Notes: generated by a model not told the origin, from the letters alone. 64,000 nt of DNA from Streptomyces peucetius (GCF_025854275.1 NZ_CP107567.1:5084001-5148000); one strand, 5' to 3'; positions 8,350 through 17,737 are shown, counted from the first letter of the stretch. A program made the numbers and translations.

Positions 8350-8904
8350 TCACTCACCGGCCAGCAGGGCGACGGGGTCGAGGGTGTTCTCGCCCTTGCT
8401 CCAGTTGCACGGGCACAGCTCGTCGGTCTGCAGGGCGTCCAGCACCCGCAGGACCTCCTTGGGGTTACGGCCGACGGAGCCGGCGGTCACCATGGTGAAC
8501 TGGATCTCGTTGTTCGGGTCGACGATGAAGACGGCGCGCTGCGCGAAGCCGTCCTCGCCCTCGATGCCGAGGTCCCGCATCAGCTCGTGCTTCGAGTCGG
8601 CCATCATCGGGAAGGGCAGGTCACGCAGGTCGTCGTGGTCCTTGCGCCAGGCGTGGTGGACGAACTCGGAGTCGCCGGAGAAGCCGAGGATCTGGGCGTC
8701 ACGGTCGGCGAACTCGTCGTTCAGCTTGCCGAACGCGGCGATCTCGGTCGGGCAGACGAAGGTGAAGTCCTTGGGCCACGCGAACACGACCTTCCACTTG
8801 CCCTCGTAGGACTTGTGGTTGATCTCCTCGAACTCCTTGCCGCTCTCCAGCGAGACGCAGGCGGTCAGCTCGAACGTGGGGAACTGGTCACCGACAGTGA
8901 GCAC
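8350..8904 (-). CDS. ahpC: Peroxiredoxin AhpC
   Basis: A 184-residue 2-Cys peroxiredoxin of the AhpC/Prx1 class. The peroxidatic cysteine lies in DFTFVCPTEIAAFG and the resolving cysteine region in TDELCPCNW near the C-terminus. It reduces hydrogen peroxide, organic peroxides and peroxynitrite, and is recycled by AhpD. The GTG at 8904 is selected because GCAAGGAGAGCGC precedes it; a TTG 15 bases upstream has no ribosome-binding site. Transcription is expected to depend on OxyR bound in the shared promoter region. Confidence 0.97.
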   Translation of the reverse strand: MLTVGDQFPTFELTACVSLESGKEFEEINHKSYEGKWKVVFAWPKDFTFVCPTEIAAFGKLNDEFADRDAQILGFSGDSEFVHHAWRKDHDDLRDLPFPMMADSKHELMRDLGIEGEDGFAQRAVFIVDPNNEIQFTMVTAGSVGRNPKEVLRVLDALQTDELCPCNWSKGENTLDPVALLAGE

Positions 8905-8987
8905 GCGCTCTCCTTGCAAAACAGGATTTCCCTTTTGGGGTCATCCGGCGGGGTTGGACGGATCTTGATAGTGGCACAGGGTGCATT

Positions 8988-9022
8988 GATCGCGGAAATA
9001 GCTAGACTCGGTCATCGCGATC
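8988..9022. promoter_or_regulatory. Candidate OxyR-binding inverted repeat in the ahpC-oxyR promoter region
   Basis: GATCGCG at 8988-8994 is matched by CGCGATC at 9016-9022, half-sites whose centres are 28 bases apart, just upstream of the oxyR ribosome-binding site. LysR-type regulators bind extended dyads between divergent genes, and OxyR is known to control ahpC and itself in Streptomyces coelicolor. TAGACT at 9003-9008 inside the dyad could be the oxyR -10 element. Confidence 0.5.
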
Positions 9023-9036
9023 GGAGGTACTTATCA

Positions 9037-9981
9037 GTGGCGTCTGTAAATAGGGTCAAACAGCCGAGTCTCGCGCAGCTGCGCGCCTTCGCCGCTGTGG
9101 CCGAGCATCTGCACTTCCGGGACGCGGCGTCAGCAATCGGGATGAGTCAGCCCGCGCTCTCGGGCGCGGTCTCGGCCCTCGAGGAGGCACTGGGTGTCCA
9201 GCTTCTCGAGCGTACGACCCGCAGGGTGCTCCTCTCCCCGGCGGGTGAACGGCTCGCGGTGCGGGCCAAGGCCGTGCTGGACGCGGTCGGTCTGCTGATG
9301 GAGGAGGCGGAAGCGGTACGGGCCCCGTTCACGGGTGTGCTCCGGCTCGGGGTGATCCCGACGGTCGCGCCGTACCTGCTGCCGGCGGTGCTGAAACTGG
9401 TGCACGAGCGGTACCCGGATCTGGACCTCCAAGTCCACGAGGAGCAGACGTCCTCCCTGCTGGACGGGCTGTCCGCCGGGCGGCTCGACCTGCTGCTGCT
9501 CGCGGTGCCGCTGGGGGTGCCGGGAGTCACCGAACTCCCCCTCTTCGACGAGGACTTCGTTTTGGTCACGCCCGAGGACCACTGGCTCGGCGGCCGCCAC
9601 GACATCCCCCGCGAGGCGCTGCGCGAACTGCATCTGCTGCTGCTCGACGAGGGTCACTGCCTGCGCGACCAGGCCCTGGACATCTGCCGCGAGGCCGGCC
9701 GCACGGACGGCGCCCCCGTGACCACGACGGCCGCCGGCCTGGCCACGCTGGTCCAGCTGGTCGCGGGCGGCCTCGGGGTCACGCTGCTCCCGCGCACCGC
9801 GGTCGACGTGGAGACGGGCCGTGCGGGCCGGCTGCACACCGGCTGGTTCGCCGACCCGGCGCCCTCGCGCCGCATCGCCCTCGCGATGCGGTCGGGGTCG
9901 GCGCGGGGCGGCGAGTTCGAGGAGTTCGCGACCGCGCTGCGCGAGGCGATGCGGTCGCTGCCGGTGAGGGTGGCGTCGTAG
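9037..9981 (+). CDS. oxyR: LysR family peroxide sensor OxyR
   Basis: A 314-residue transcription regulator. The N-terminal LysR helix-turn-helix (about 8-65, SLAQLRAFAAVAEHLHFRDA...MSQPALSGAVSALEE) is followed by the periplasmic-binding-like sensor domain. The sensor cysteines are in DEGHCLRDQALDICREAG, with seven residues between the two cysteines, as in actinobacterial OxyR. Peroxide oxidation of these switches on ahpCD. GTG at 9037 has GGAGG ten bases upstream. It is divergent from ahpC, the standard arrangement. Confidence 0.97.
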   Translation: MASVNRVKQPSLAQLRAFAAVAEHLHFRDAASAIGMSQPALSGAVSALEEALGVQLLERTTRRVLLSPAGERLAVRAKAVLDAVGLLMEEAEAVRAPFTGVLRLGVIPTVAPYLLPAVLKLVHERYPDLDLQVHEEQTSSLLDGLSAGRLDLLLLAVPLGVPGVTELPLFDEDFVLVTPEDHWLGGRHDIPREALRELHLLLLDEGHCLRDQALDICREAGRTDGAPVTTTAAGLATLVQLVAGGLGVTLLPRTAVDVETGRAGRLHTGWFADPAPSRRIALAMRSGSARGGEFEEFATALREAMRSLPVRVAS

Positions 9982-10085
9982 CGCCCGGCCGCTGCGGGTC
10001 GTGACGCGTACCGTCGCTCCTGGGGCTGTGGCGCGTACGGTCTCTCTTGGCCGTGGCGCGTACGGCAAGGGCGCTATACGCGGCA

Positions 10086-10104
10086 TGTATACACCCTGTG
10101 TACA
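10086..10104. promoter_or_regulatory. PadR-type operator overlapping the promoter of the PadR-ABC operon
   Basis: TGTATACA-CCC-TGTGTACA, an 8-bp dyad with one mismatch, ends nine bases before the padR start codon. PadR-family repressors commonly bind ATGT/ACAT-ended palindromes in their own promoters, so autorepression of the whole three-gene operon is likely. Confidence 0.65.
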
Positions 10105-10112
10105 GTGCCTCC

Positions 10113-10637
10113 ATGTCCATCGGTCACACCCTCCTGGGCCTCCTCGAATCCGGTCCCCGCCACGGCTACGACCTCAAGCGCGCGTTCGACGAGAGATTCG
10201 GGCAGGACCGTCCGCTCCACTACGGGCAGGTCTACTCGACCATGTCCCGCCTCCTCAAGAACGGTCTCGTCGAGGTCGACGGCATGGAGGCCGGCGGCGG
10301 CCCGGAGCGGAAGCGGTACGCCATCACCGAGGCCGGGATCACCGACGTCTCCCAGTGGCTCGCGCAGCCCGAGAAGCCGGAGCCGTACCTCCAGTCGACC
10401 CTCTACACGAAGGTCGTCCTCGCGCTGCTCACCGGCCGCGCCGCCGCCGGCATCCTCGACAGCCAGCGCGCGGAGCATCTGCGTCTGATGCGCGTCCTCA
10501 CCGACCGCAAGCGCCGCGGAGACCTCGCCGACCAGCTCATCTGCGACCACGCCCTGTTCCACCTCGAAGCCGATCTGCGCTGGCTGGAACTGACCGCCGC
10601 CAGGCTCGACCAGCTCGCCGCGGAGGTCCGCCCGTGA
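10113..10637 (+). CDS. PadR family transcriptional regulator
   Basis: A 174-residue repressor-type regulator. The winged helix (residues 1-85, MSIGHTLLGLLE...HGYDLKRAFDE...GQVYSTMSRLLKNGLVE) has the strictly PadR pattern HGYdLk and yYGQVYst, followed by a C-terminal helical dimerisation domain (Vir/PadR-2 type). The ATG at 10113 gives the conserved start and sits immediately behind a palindrome. The downstream ABC transporter genes overlap by GTGA and ATGA, so this regulator very likely controls an efflux or peptide-type ABC transporter and its own synthesis. The ligand is unknown. Confidence 0.93.
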   Translation: MSIGHTLLGLLESGPRHGYDLKRAFDERFGQDRPLHYGQVYSTMSRLLKNGLVEVDGMEAGGGPERKRYAITEAGITDVSQWLAQPEKPEPYLQSTLYTKVVLALLTGRAAAGILDSQRAEHLRLMRVLTDRKRRGDLADQLICDHALFHLEADLRWLELTAARLDQLAAEVRP

Positions 10638-11320
10638 TCCCCTCCGGCTCCCTGCTCGTCGCCGACGCACTGCGCAAGTCCTTCGGCCCGACCACCGCGC
10701 TCGACGGAGCCTCGTTCTCCGTCCACCCCGGTGAGGTCGTCGCCGTCATGGGGCCCTCCGGTTCCGGCAAGTCGACCCTGCTGCACTGCCTGGCCGGGAT
10801 CGTCCGGCCCGACTCCGGCACCGTCGTGTACGACGGGCGCGAGCTCACCGCCCTGCCGGACGCGGAGCGCAGCGCGCTGCGGCGTACCGACTTCGGCTTC
10901 GTGTTCCAGTTCGGGCAGCTCGTACCGGAACTGAGCTGCGTGGAGAACGTGGCCCTGCCGCTGCGCCTGAGCGGCGTGAAGCGCAAGGCGGCCGAGCGCA
11001 CCGCGCTCGACTGGCTCGAACGGCTGGAGGTCGAGGACGCGGCGCGCAAGCGGCCTGGCGACATCTCCGGTGGGCAGGGCCAGCGGGTCGCCGTGGCCCG
11101 CGCTCTGGCGCCGTCCCCCAAGGTCGTCTTCGCCGACGAACCCACCGGCGCCCTGGACTCGCTCAACGGCGAGCGGGTGATGTCCCTGCTCACGGACGCC
11201 GCCCGGCTGCAGAACACGGCCGTCGTCCTGGTCACGCACGAGGCGCGGGTCGCCGCGTACTCGGACCGGGAGATCGTCGTACGCGACGGCAGGTCACGCG
11301 ATCCGGAGTTCACCGTATGA
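10634..11320 (+). CDS. ABC transporter ATP-binding protein (MacB/LolD-like)
   Basis: A 228-residue ATPase of the MacB/LolD group that powers FtsX-like permeases. Walker A GPSGSGKST lies near 39-47, then the Q-loop (FQFGQL), signature SGGQGQR, Walker B VVFADEPTGALDS and the switch histidine VTHEARV. The signature is SGGQGQRVAVARAL rather than the usual SGGQQQRVAIARAL, a conservative change. GTG at 10634 overlaps the padR stop. These systems move lipoproteins or antimicrobial compounds, or transmit envelope signals by mechanotransmission, rather than importing nutrients. Confidence 0.95.
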   Translation: MIPSGSLLVADALRKSFGPTTALDGASFSVHPGEVVAVMGPSGSGKSTLLHCLAGIVRPDSGTVVYDGRELTALPDAERSALRRTDFGFVFQFGQLVPELSCVENVALPLRLSGVKRKAAERTALDWLERLEVEDAARKRPGDISGGQGQRVAVARALAPSPKVVFADEPTGALDSLNGERVMSLLTDAARLQNTAVVLVTHEARVAAYSDREIVVRDGRSRDPEFTV

Positions 11321-13749
11321 GCGCGACGCTCGGCGAGTCCCGAGAAGCCCGCAGGACGTCGTCCCGGGAGACCCGCCGGACGGCGGCGGGGCCGCCACCG
11401 CGCCGCGGCCCTGCCGCCCGGCTGCGTGACCTGGCCATGGGCATCCGGTTCGGTACGTCCGGCGGCCGCGAGGGCTGGACGCGGAACTCGCTGACCGCCG
11501 TCGGCGTGGGGCTCGGCGTAACCCTGCTGCTCATCGCCGCGTCCGTGCCGCAGATGACGGTGGGCCGGGACGTGCGCTCCGCCGCGCGCACCGCGACCGC
11601 TCTCGTGTCGGGAGAGTCCGCCGCCCGCAGCGACCGGACCGTCGTGGTCGCCGACGCGGCCACCGACTACCGCGGCGAGACGGTCGGCGGCCAGATCATG
11701 CGGCCCGACGGCGCGCATCCGGTACTGCCGCCCGGGCTCGACCGGGCACCGGGGCCCGGCGAGATGTACGTGTCACCCGCGCTCGCCGACCTGCTGGCCT
11801 CGCCGGAGGGCCGGCTCCTCAAGGAGCGCCTGCCCCACCGGACGGTCGGCCTGATCACCGAGGCAGGGCTCCTCGATCCCGGCGAGCTCCGGTACTACGC
11901 GGGCAGTTCCACGCTGACCACAGAGACCGGCGGCCTGCGGACCGACGGCTACGGCGCAGGGCACGGCGGCAGACCCATGAGCCCCGTGCTCGTCGTCGTC
12001 ATCGTGCTGGCCTGTGTGGTGCTGCTGGTGCCGGTGGCGGTCTTCATCGCGACCGCCTTCCGCTTCGGCGGCGAACTGCGCGACCGGCGCCTCGCCGCGC
12101 TGCGGCTGGTCGGCGCTGACGCGCGGACGACCCGCTGGATCGCGGCCGGCGAGGCCCTGTTCGGATCGGCGCTCGGCCTGGCCGCCGGCATCGGGATCTT
12201 CGCCCTGGCCCGTCGGCTCGCGGGTTCCGTGCGGGTGTGGGACCTGAGCGCGTTCCCCTCGGACGTCGTACCGGTGCCGCTGCTCGCCGCGCTGATCCTG
12301 CTCGCCGTGCCCGTGGTGGCGGTCGCGGTGACACTGTTCGCGATGAGGGCGCTGATGGTCGAGCCGCTGGGCGTCGTACGCCGGTCGGCGCCGTGGCGGC
12401 GCCGGCTGTGGTGGCGGCTGCTGATGCTGCCCGTGGGGATCGGCGTACTGATGGCGACCGGGACCGTCGGGGAGACGACGGAGGTCGTCGAACCCTGGCC
12501 GATCGCCGCCGGCACGCTGCTGGTGCTGTTCTCACTGACGGCACTGCTGCCCTGGCTGGTGGAGACGGCCGTCCGGCGGCTGCACGGCGGGCCGGTGGCC
12601 TGGCAACTGGCCGTCCGCAGACTGCAGCTGAGCAGCGGACCGGCGGTCAGGGCGGTCAGCGGCATCACGGTCGCGGTGGCCGGTGCCATCGCGCTGCAGA
12701 TGGTGTTCGCCGGTGTCCACGACGACTTCAACCGGGTCACCGGGCTGCACGCGTCACGGGCGCAGATGAGGGTGACCGCCGAGTTCCCGAGCGTGGAACT
12801 GGCCGACGGGATGACGCACGCGTTGCGAGGGACGCCGGGTGTGCGAAGTGTCTTCGTCGTGGTGGAGGCGTACGTGACCAGCCCCGAGCCGGTCGCCGAC
12901 GACGACATCCGGCCGACGACGGGGCTGACGGTCGCCGACTGCGCGACGCTCCGCGAGCTGGCGGAGATCGGCTCCTGCGCGGACGGCGACACGTTCGTCG
13001 CGCACCACGCGGGCAACCAGCCGCCGAACAGCTGGATCGACCGGACGGCCAGAAAAGGCAAGCCGGTCGACCTTGCCGGCGGCTCGTCGCGGGACGGCTC
13101 CGGGCCGCTGCCGTGGACGCTGCCGGAGGGCTCGCCGACGGTGATGCTGCGGTCGGACCCGATGGTCGGCGACTACTTCGGCATCCTCGCCACCCCGGGC
13201 GCGCTGGACGCGGCGACCATCCCCCGCGCCTGGACCACGGCGAGCGTGCGGATCGACGAGAGCGTGCGCGATGTGCGGGAGTCCGTCCGCAACACCGTCG
13301 CGCGGCTCGACCCCGCCGCACGGGTGGCGACGAGCCAGCGGATCGAACGGGACCGGCAGTACGAGAGTCTCCGCAGCGGACTGCTGGCCGCCGCGACCGC
13401 GACGATGGGCCTGATCGCCGCGTCGATGGCGGTCGCCCTGATCGAGCAGTTGCGGGAGCGCAGGCGCCTGCTGTCCGTGCTGGTGGCCTTCGGCACGCCG
13501 CGCTCCACCCTGGCCTGGTCGATCCTGTGGCAGACGGCCGTCACCGTGGTCCTCGGCACGGCGGTGGCGATCGCGGGCGGCGTCGGACTGGGCGCGGCGA
13601 TGCTGCGCATGATCGGCAAACAGGTCACGCACTGGGGCGCGTTCGTGCCGGTGGCGGCGATGGGGGCGGGCCTGATCCTGGTCGTGACGCTGCTGAGCCT
13701 GCCGGCGCTGTGGCGGCTGATGCGGCCGGAGGGCCTGCGGACGGAGTGA
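11317..13749 (+). CDS. FtsX-like permease of an ABC transporter
   Basis: An 810-residue membrane protein, coupled to the ATPase gene by an ATGA overlap. The layout is a leading helix after a basic tail (about 50-75), an extracytoplasmic domain, a first FtsX-type helix block (about 225-350), linker helices (360-440), a second extracytoplasmic domain (about 455-690) and a final three-helix FtsX block (about 690-800). This two-unit topology is that of the large actinobacterial MacB-like permeases. The cargo is unknown; PadR control suggests response to an antibiotic or phenolic signal. Confidence 0.93.
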   Translation: MSATLGESREARRTSSRETRRTAAGPPPRRGPAARLRDLAMGIRFGTSGGREGWTRNSLTAVGVGLGVTLLLIAASVPQMTVGRDVRSAARTATALVSGESAARSDRTVVVADAATDYRGETVGGQIMRPDGAHPVLPPGLDRAPGPGEMYVSPALADLLASPEGRLLKERLPHRTVGLITEAGLLDPGELRYYAGSSTLTTETGGLRTDGYGAGHGGRPMSPVLVVVIVLACVVLLVPVAVFIATAFRFGGELRDRRLAALRLVGADARTTRWIAAGEALFGSALGLAAGIGIFALARRLAGSVRVWDLSAFPSDVVPVPLLAALILLAVPVVAVAVTLFAMRALMVEPLGVVRRSAPWRRRLWWRLLMLPVGIGVLMATGTVGETTEVVEPWPIAAGTLLVLFSLTALLPWLVETAVRRLHGGPVAWQLAVRRLQLSSGPAVRAVSGITVAVAGAIALQMVFAGVHDDFNRVTGLHASRAQMRVTAEFPSVELADGMTHALRGTPGVRSVFVVVEAYVTSPEPVADDDIRPTTGLTVADCATLRELAEIGSCADGDTFVAHHAGNQPPNSWIDRTARKGKPVDLAGGSSRDGSGPLPWTLPEGSPTVMLRSDPMVGDYFGILATPGALDAATIPRAWTTASVRIDESVRDVRESVRNTVARLDPAARVATSQRIERDRQYESLRSGLLAAATATMGLIAASMAVALIEQLRERRRLLSVLVAFGTPRSTLAWSILWQTAVTVVLGTAVAIAGGVGLGAAMLRMIGKQVTHWGAFVPVAAMGAGLILVVTLLSLPALWRLMRPEGLRTE

Positions 13750-13796
13750 CGGCGGGGTGGTGGGGGGCGGCGGGGGCGCGTCGCGGGTGCGGGTGG

Positions 13797-14000
13797 CGCC
13801 TGCGGCGGGCTGTTCCCCTCCCCGCCCCTTCCCGAAACCGGGCTCCGCCCGGACCCGTACCGCGCTTCGCGCGGTGTCCTCAATCGCCGGACGGGCTGGA
13901 AATGCCGCTGCGCGGCATTTCAGCCTCGCCGGCGTTTGAGGCGCGGGGGTCCGGGGGCGGAGCCCCCGGTTTCGGGAAGGGGCGGGGAGGGGAAAACGCC
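13797..14000. repeat. Dispersed intergenic inverted-repeat element, copy 2
   Basis: The best-preserved copy. Arms at 13820-13842 and 13965-13987 are perfect 23-bp inverted repeats (CCCCGCCCCTTCCCGAAACC and complement). Inside are nested pairs: CGCGCTTCGCGCG, AAATGCCGCTGCGCGGCATTT, and CTCAATCGCCGG with CCGGCGTTTGAG. It lies between two convergent genes and fills that gap. It matches copy 1 at 2485-2665 in arms and flanking GCCTGCGGCGGGC. Confidence 0.9.
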
Positions 14001-14020
14001 CCGCGCAGCGGCCACGCCCC

Positions 14021-14266
14021 CTACGGCGGCGCGTCCCCCGCCGGTGGAGGCGCCGGAGGCGCCTTCGGCGGACGCCCCCGCCGGGCGATCGGCCGCGTAC
14101 CCCCCGGCAGCCGCCCCGCGTCGGCCAGCGCCCGCCGCAGCAGGAACTCGATCTGCGCGTTCGCGCTGCGCAGTTCGTCCCCCGCCCACCTGGCCAGCGC
14201 CTCGTACACCGCAGGGTCGAGCCGCAGCAGTACCTGTTTGCGATCGGAAGGGGGCGGCGGCGTCAC
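14021..14266 (-). CDS. Small ribbon-helix-helix-like DNA-binding protein with basic Pro-rich tail
   Basis: An 81-residue protein whose GTG start (14266) overlaps the stop of the SPFH gene by four bases. Residues 9-50 (DRKQVLLRLDPAVYEALARW followed by ANAQIEFLLRRAL) fit an Arc/MetJ-type ribbon-helix-helix: a short basic strand, then two helices. The tail is rich in Arg, Gly, Pro and Ala (RRGRPPKAPP), an AT-hook-like GRP motif. The coupling to a membrane-scaffold gene is unusual for a DNA-binding protein; it may regulate the pair or mediate something else. The family assignment is inferred from pattern only. Confidence 0.8.
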   Translation of the reverse strand: MTPPPPSDRKQVLLRLDPAVYEALARWAGDELRSANAQIEFLLRRALADAGRLPGGTRPIARRGRPPKAPPAPPPAGDAPP

Positions 14267-15231
14267 TGGTAGAGCGTGCCCGTGTTGAGGACCGGCTGTG
14301 CCGCGCGGTCGCCGCACAGCACGACCATCAGGTTGGACACCATCGCGGCCTTGCGCTCGCCGTCCAGTTCGACGATGTCGTCCTCGGCGATCCGGGTGAG
14401 GGCCGCCTCGACCATGCCGACGGCGCCGTCGACGATCTGGCGCCGGGCGGCGACGACCGCGCCCGCCTGCTGGCGCTGCAGCATCGCGGAGGCGATCTCG
14501 GGCGCGTAGGCGAGGTGGGTGAAACGGGACTCGATGATGTGGACGCCGGCCGCCTCGACCCGTGCGTGGAGCTCCACGGCGAGCTTCTCGGTGATCTCCT
14601 CCGCGTTGCCGCGCAGTGACAGGCCCTCTTCGTCGTGGGCGTCGTAGGGGTACTCGATGGCGATGTGCCGGACCGCGGCTTCCGTCTGCGTGGAGACGAA
14701 CTCGAGGAAGTCGTCCACCTCGAACATCGCCTGGGCGGTGTCCTCGACCTTCCACACCACCACCGCGGCCAGCTCGATGGGGTTGCCGTACGCGTCGTTG
14801 ACCTTCAGTACGGCCGTCTCGTGGTTGCGCACGCGGGTCGAGATTTTGGCCCGTGAGGTGAACGGGTTGACCCAGCGGAGCCCGTCCGTGCGGATCGTGC
14901 CCCGGTAGCGGCCGAAGAGCTGGACGACGCGGGCCTCGCCGGGCGCGACCATGTTCAGTCCGCACATGGCGAGGAACGCGGCGATGCCGACCAGGATGCC
15001 GCCGGTGATCAGTACGGCCTTGGTGCCGGTGGAGTCGAACGCCGTCGCGGTGACGACGAGCGCCGCCCCGGCGGCCAGTCCGAGCAGCCCGAGCAGCAGG
15101 GCCAGGCCGCCTCCGATGCTGTTGGCGGCGAACTCCCGGACCTGTGGTCCGGGCATCTCCGGCAGGTCGGCCGCCCGGCCCTGCTCCTGGTCCCGGTCCT
15201 GGTCGATGGTGCTGGTAGCAGGCATGGACAT
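14263..15231 (-). CDS. SPFH/Band 7 domain membrane protein
   Basis: A 322-residue stomatin/flotillin-like protein. Two hydrophobic helices (about 40-60 and 65-88) are followed by the SPFH domain (about 95-260; [28 protein letters not shown] is the classical opening) and a helical tail with the Ala/Gln-rich segment typical of oligomerising SPFH proteins. Such proteins form membrane microdomain scaffolds. The alternative ATG at 15225 has the better-spaced GGGGA and would remove two residues. It is the first gene of a two-gene operon with a ribbon-helix-helix-like protein. Confidence 0.93.
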   Translation of the reverse strand: MSMPATSTIDQDRDQEQGRAADLPEMPGPQVREFAANSIGGGLALLLGLLGLAAGAALVVTATAFDSTGTKAVLITGGILVGIAAFLAMCGLNMVAPGEARVVQLFGRYRGTIRTDGLRWVNPFTSRAKISTRVRNHETAVLKVNDAYGNPIELAAVVVWKVEDTAQAMFEVDDFLEFVSTQTEAAVRHIAIEYPYDAHDEEGLSLRGNAEEITEKLAVELHARVEAAGVHIIESRFTHLAYAPEIASAMLQRQQAGAVVAARRQIVDGAVGMVEAALTRIAEDDIVELDGERKAAMVSNLMVVLCGDRAAQPVLNTGTLYQ

Positions 15232-15486
15232 CCCCGTTTCCGTGTCGCGTGAGCCGTTCTGCTCTCTAGCAGAGTGATATCACTTTATGGGATGTCGCAA
15301 CCCTGTGGGCCCCTCGTGAGTCGGTTCCCTTGAGAGAGGGTGCTGATTCTCACGTCCGTAAAAGGGGGGATCGGTGCCTCTTTGTCTGTACGACCGGTGT
15401 TAGCTTGCTGAGCTGATTCCGGGCGGGTTCCGGTACCGATACCGACGGACAGACACCCACAGCCGACAGAGCGGAGCGACGAAGCG

Positions 15487-17724
15487 ATGGGTCGAGCGGA
15501 AGCGCGACAGGCCCGGCAGCGCGGTGCGCGCCGGGCGAGGAGAGCCGGGCCCTCGGGCATACGCCGCTTCTTCACGTTCCGGAAGATCCTGGGCACGTTC
15601 TTCGGCCTGTGCCTGCTGGCGATGGGCGCGTTCTTCGTGGCCTACATGCTCGTCCCGGTCCCCGAGGCCAACGCAGAGGCCAAGCTGCAGAGCAACATCT
15701 ACAAGTACAGCGACGGCAAGATCCTGGCCCGGACCGGTGAGGTCAACCGGGAGATCATCGGCCTGGACAAGATCCCCAAGGACGTCCAGTACGCCTTCGT
15801 CGCGGCCGAGAACAAGACCTTCTTCGAGGACTCCGGCGTCGACATCAAGGGCACGCTGCGCGGTCTGAAGAACACCGTCACCGGTCAGGGCAAGCAGGGT
15901 GGCTCGACCATCACCCAGCAGTACGTGAAGAACTACTACCTGACCCAGGACCGGACGATCACCCGCAAGCTCAAGGAGCTGGTGATCTCCCTGAAGGTGG
16001 ACCGGAACAAGGAGAAGAGCGAGATCCTCGCCGGTTACCTCAACACCAGCTACTTCGGCCGCGGCGCGTACGGCATCCAGGCCGCCGCCCAGGCGTACTA
16101 CGGCGTCGACGCCGAGAAGCTGAACGTCGCCCAGGGCGCGTACCTCGCCGCTCTCGTCCAGGCCCCCAGCAGCTACGACTGGGCCGTCGCCTCCGACGAG
16201 ACCAAGGAGGCGGTGACCAACCGCTGGAACTACGTGCTCAACAACATGGTCGAGGAGAGCTGGCTCGACAAGGGCACCCGCGACGGATTGAAGTTCCCCG
16301 TGCCCCGGGCGCCCAAGGCCCCTCCGGGCCTGAGCGGCCAGGCCGGTTACATCGTCGACGCCGCCAAGGAGGAGCTGGCGCGCCAGGGCCTCGACAAGTC
16401 CGACCTCGACGCCGGCGGCTGGACGATCACCCTGAACATCGACTCCAAGCGCCAGAAGGAGCTGGAGAACGCGGTCACGGAGCAACTCGAGGACCAGCTC
16501 GACCGCGAGGGCAGCAAGGTCGACGCCACCGTGCAGGCCGGCGCCACCTCCGTCGACCCGAAGACGGGCAAGGTCGTCGCTCTGTACGGCGGAGTGGGCG
16601 CGACCGAGCACTGGGTCTCCAACGCCACCCGCCGCGACTACCAGCCCGCCTCCACGTTCAAGCCGGTCGTGTTCGCCTCCGCCCTGGAGAACGGCTCCGA
16701 GACCCAGGACGGCGACCCGATCGGCCTGAACACGGTCTACGACGGGGACAGCAAGCGCCCGGTCGAGGGCATCGACGGCCACTACGCCCCGCAGAACGAC
16801 CTCAACAGGAGCTATGGTCCGGTCAGCGTCCAGACGTCCCTGAACCGGTCCATCAACTCCGCGTTCGCGCAGATGGCCGTCGACGTCGGCCTGGACGAGG
16901 TGAAGGAGACGGCGCTCGACATGGGCGTCCCGGACAAGAACTTCCCGGTCCGGCCGTCGATCGCGCTGGGCACCATGAGCGCCTCGACGTGGGACATGGC
17001 CGGTGTCTACGCCACCCTCGACAACCACGGCAAGAAGGTCACCCCGACGATCGTCGCCAAGGCCGAGCACAAGGACCGCGAGATCGAGGTCCAGGACCCG
17101 ATCGGCAGCCAGGTGATCAGCCGTGAGACGGCCGACACGGTGACCGCCGGCCTGACCGGCGTGGTGAAGAACGGTTCCGGCGTCAACGCGAAGTCGAGCG
17201 CCTACGAGGCGGCCGGCAAGACCGGCACCTCGGAGAACAACAAGTCGGCGTGGTTCGCGGGTTACACGCCAGAACTCGCCACCGTGGTGGCCCTGTTCGG
17301 CGAGTCGCCCAAGGAGGGCGGCGGTCAGGTCTCCCTCACCGGCACGGCCGAGGCGGGCCGCGCCAACGGCGGTGGCTTCCCCGCCAAGATCTGGGCCGAC
17401 TACACGCTGGGCGCGCTGAACGGCGGCTCCGACGCCGAGTTCGACCTGGACGTGGCGGAGATCGCGAGCCCCGACCCCTCGCCGACCCCGACGGAGACGG
17501 AGTCCGAGGAGACGTCGCCGACCCCGACGGAGACGGAGTCCGAGGAGACGTCGCCCACCCCGACGGACACCGAGACCGCGGACCCGGCCCCGACGGACGA
17601 GGCGCCCGTCACCCCGAGCTTCACCCCGCCCTCGGGGACCTTCACCCCGCCGATCGAGACGGATGACGGCGACGGTGACGGCGAGGCGAACCGCGACGAG
17701 GAACGCCGCCCGCTGACCCCCTGA
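15487..17724 (+). CDS. Class A penicillin-binding protein (transglycosylase/transpeptidase)
   Basis: A 745-residue bifunctional peptidoglycan synthase. A basic cytoplasmic tail (1-35) and one membrane helix (about 36-58) precede the GT51 glycosyltransferase domain (about 75-250), with its conserved AAENKTFFEDSGVD and GGSTITQQYVKNY. The transpeptidase domain follows, with all three active-site motifs: S389-T-F-K (PASTFKPV), S455-I-N, and K578-T-G-T. The C-terminal 120 residues are an Asp/Glu/Pro/Thr-rich wall-facing tail with a 12-residue tandem repeat (SPTPTETESEET). The gene stands alone and ends at a 23-bp stem terminator. Confidence 0.97.
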   Translation: MGRAEARQARQRGARRARRAGPSGIRRFFTFRKILGTFFGLCLLAMGAFFVAYMLVPVPEANAEAKLQSNIYKYSDGKILARTGEVNREIIGLDKIPKDVQYAFVAAENKTFFEDSGVDIKGTLRGLKNTVTGQGKQGGSTITQQYVKNYYLTQDRTITRKLKELVISLKVDRNKEKSEILAGYLNTSYFGRGAYGIQAAAQAYYGVDAEKLNVAQGAYLAALVQAPSSYDWAVASDETKEAVTNRWNYVLNNMVEESWLDKGTRDGLKFPVPRAPKAPPGLSGQAGYIVDAAKEELARQGLDKSDLDAGGWTITLNIDSKRQKELENAVTEQLEDQLDREGSKVDATVQAGATSVDPKTGKVVALYGGVGATEHWVSNATRRDYQPASTFKPVVFASALENGSETQDGDPIGLNTVYDGDSKRPVEGIDGHYAPQNDLNRSYGPVSVQTSLNRSINSAFAQMAVDVGLDEVKETALDMGVPDKNFPVRPSIALGTMSASTWDMAGVYATLDNHGKKVTPTIVAKAEHKDREIEVQDPIGSQVISRETADTVTAGLTGVVKNGSGVNAKSSAYEAAGKTGTSENNKSAWFAGYTPELATVVALFGESPKEGGGQVSLTGTAEAGRANGGGFPAKIWADYTLGALNGGSDAEFDLDVAEIASPDPSPTPTETESEETSPTPTETESEETSPTPTDTETADPAPTDEAPVTPSFTPPSGTFTPPIETDDGDGDGEANRDEERRPLTP
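17479..17550 (+). repeat. 36-bp tandem repeat in the PBP C-terminal tail
   Basis: Two perfect 36-bp copies (17479-17514 and 17515-17550), with a partial third copy, encode SPTPTETESEET twice. In-frame units like this let the length of the disordered tail vary between strains. Confidence 0.9.
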
Positions 17725-17737
17725 GCGGCCGGCGGAA

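Noticed and set aside
7804..9036. Extension of the oxyR frame far upstream, over ahpC and ahpD
   Set aside because: The frame is open because of high GC, but OxyR homologues begin at 9037, where GGAGG and the conserved N-terminus are found.
15285..15486. SigE-type promoter (GCAACC, then CGTC) before the penicillin-binding protein gene
   Set aside because: GCAACC occurs near 15296 but no CGTC follows at the right spacing; the match is too weak to report.
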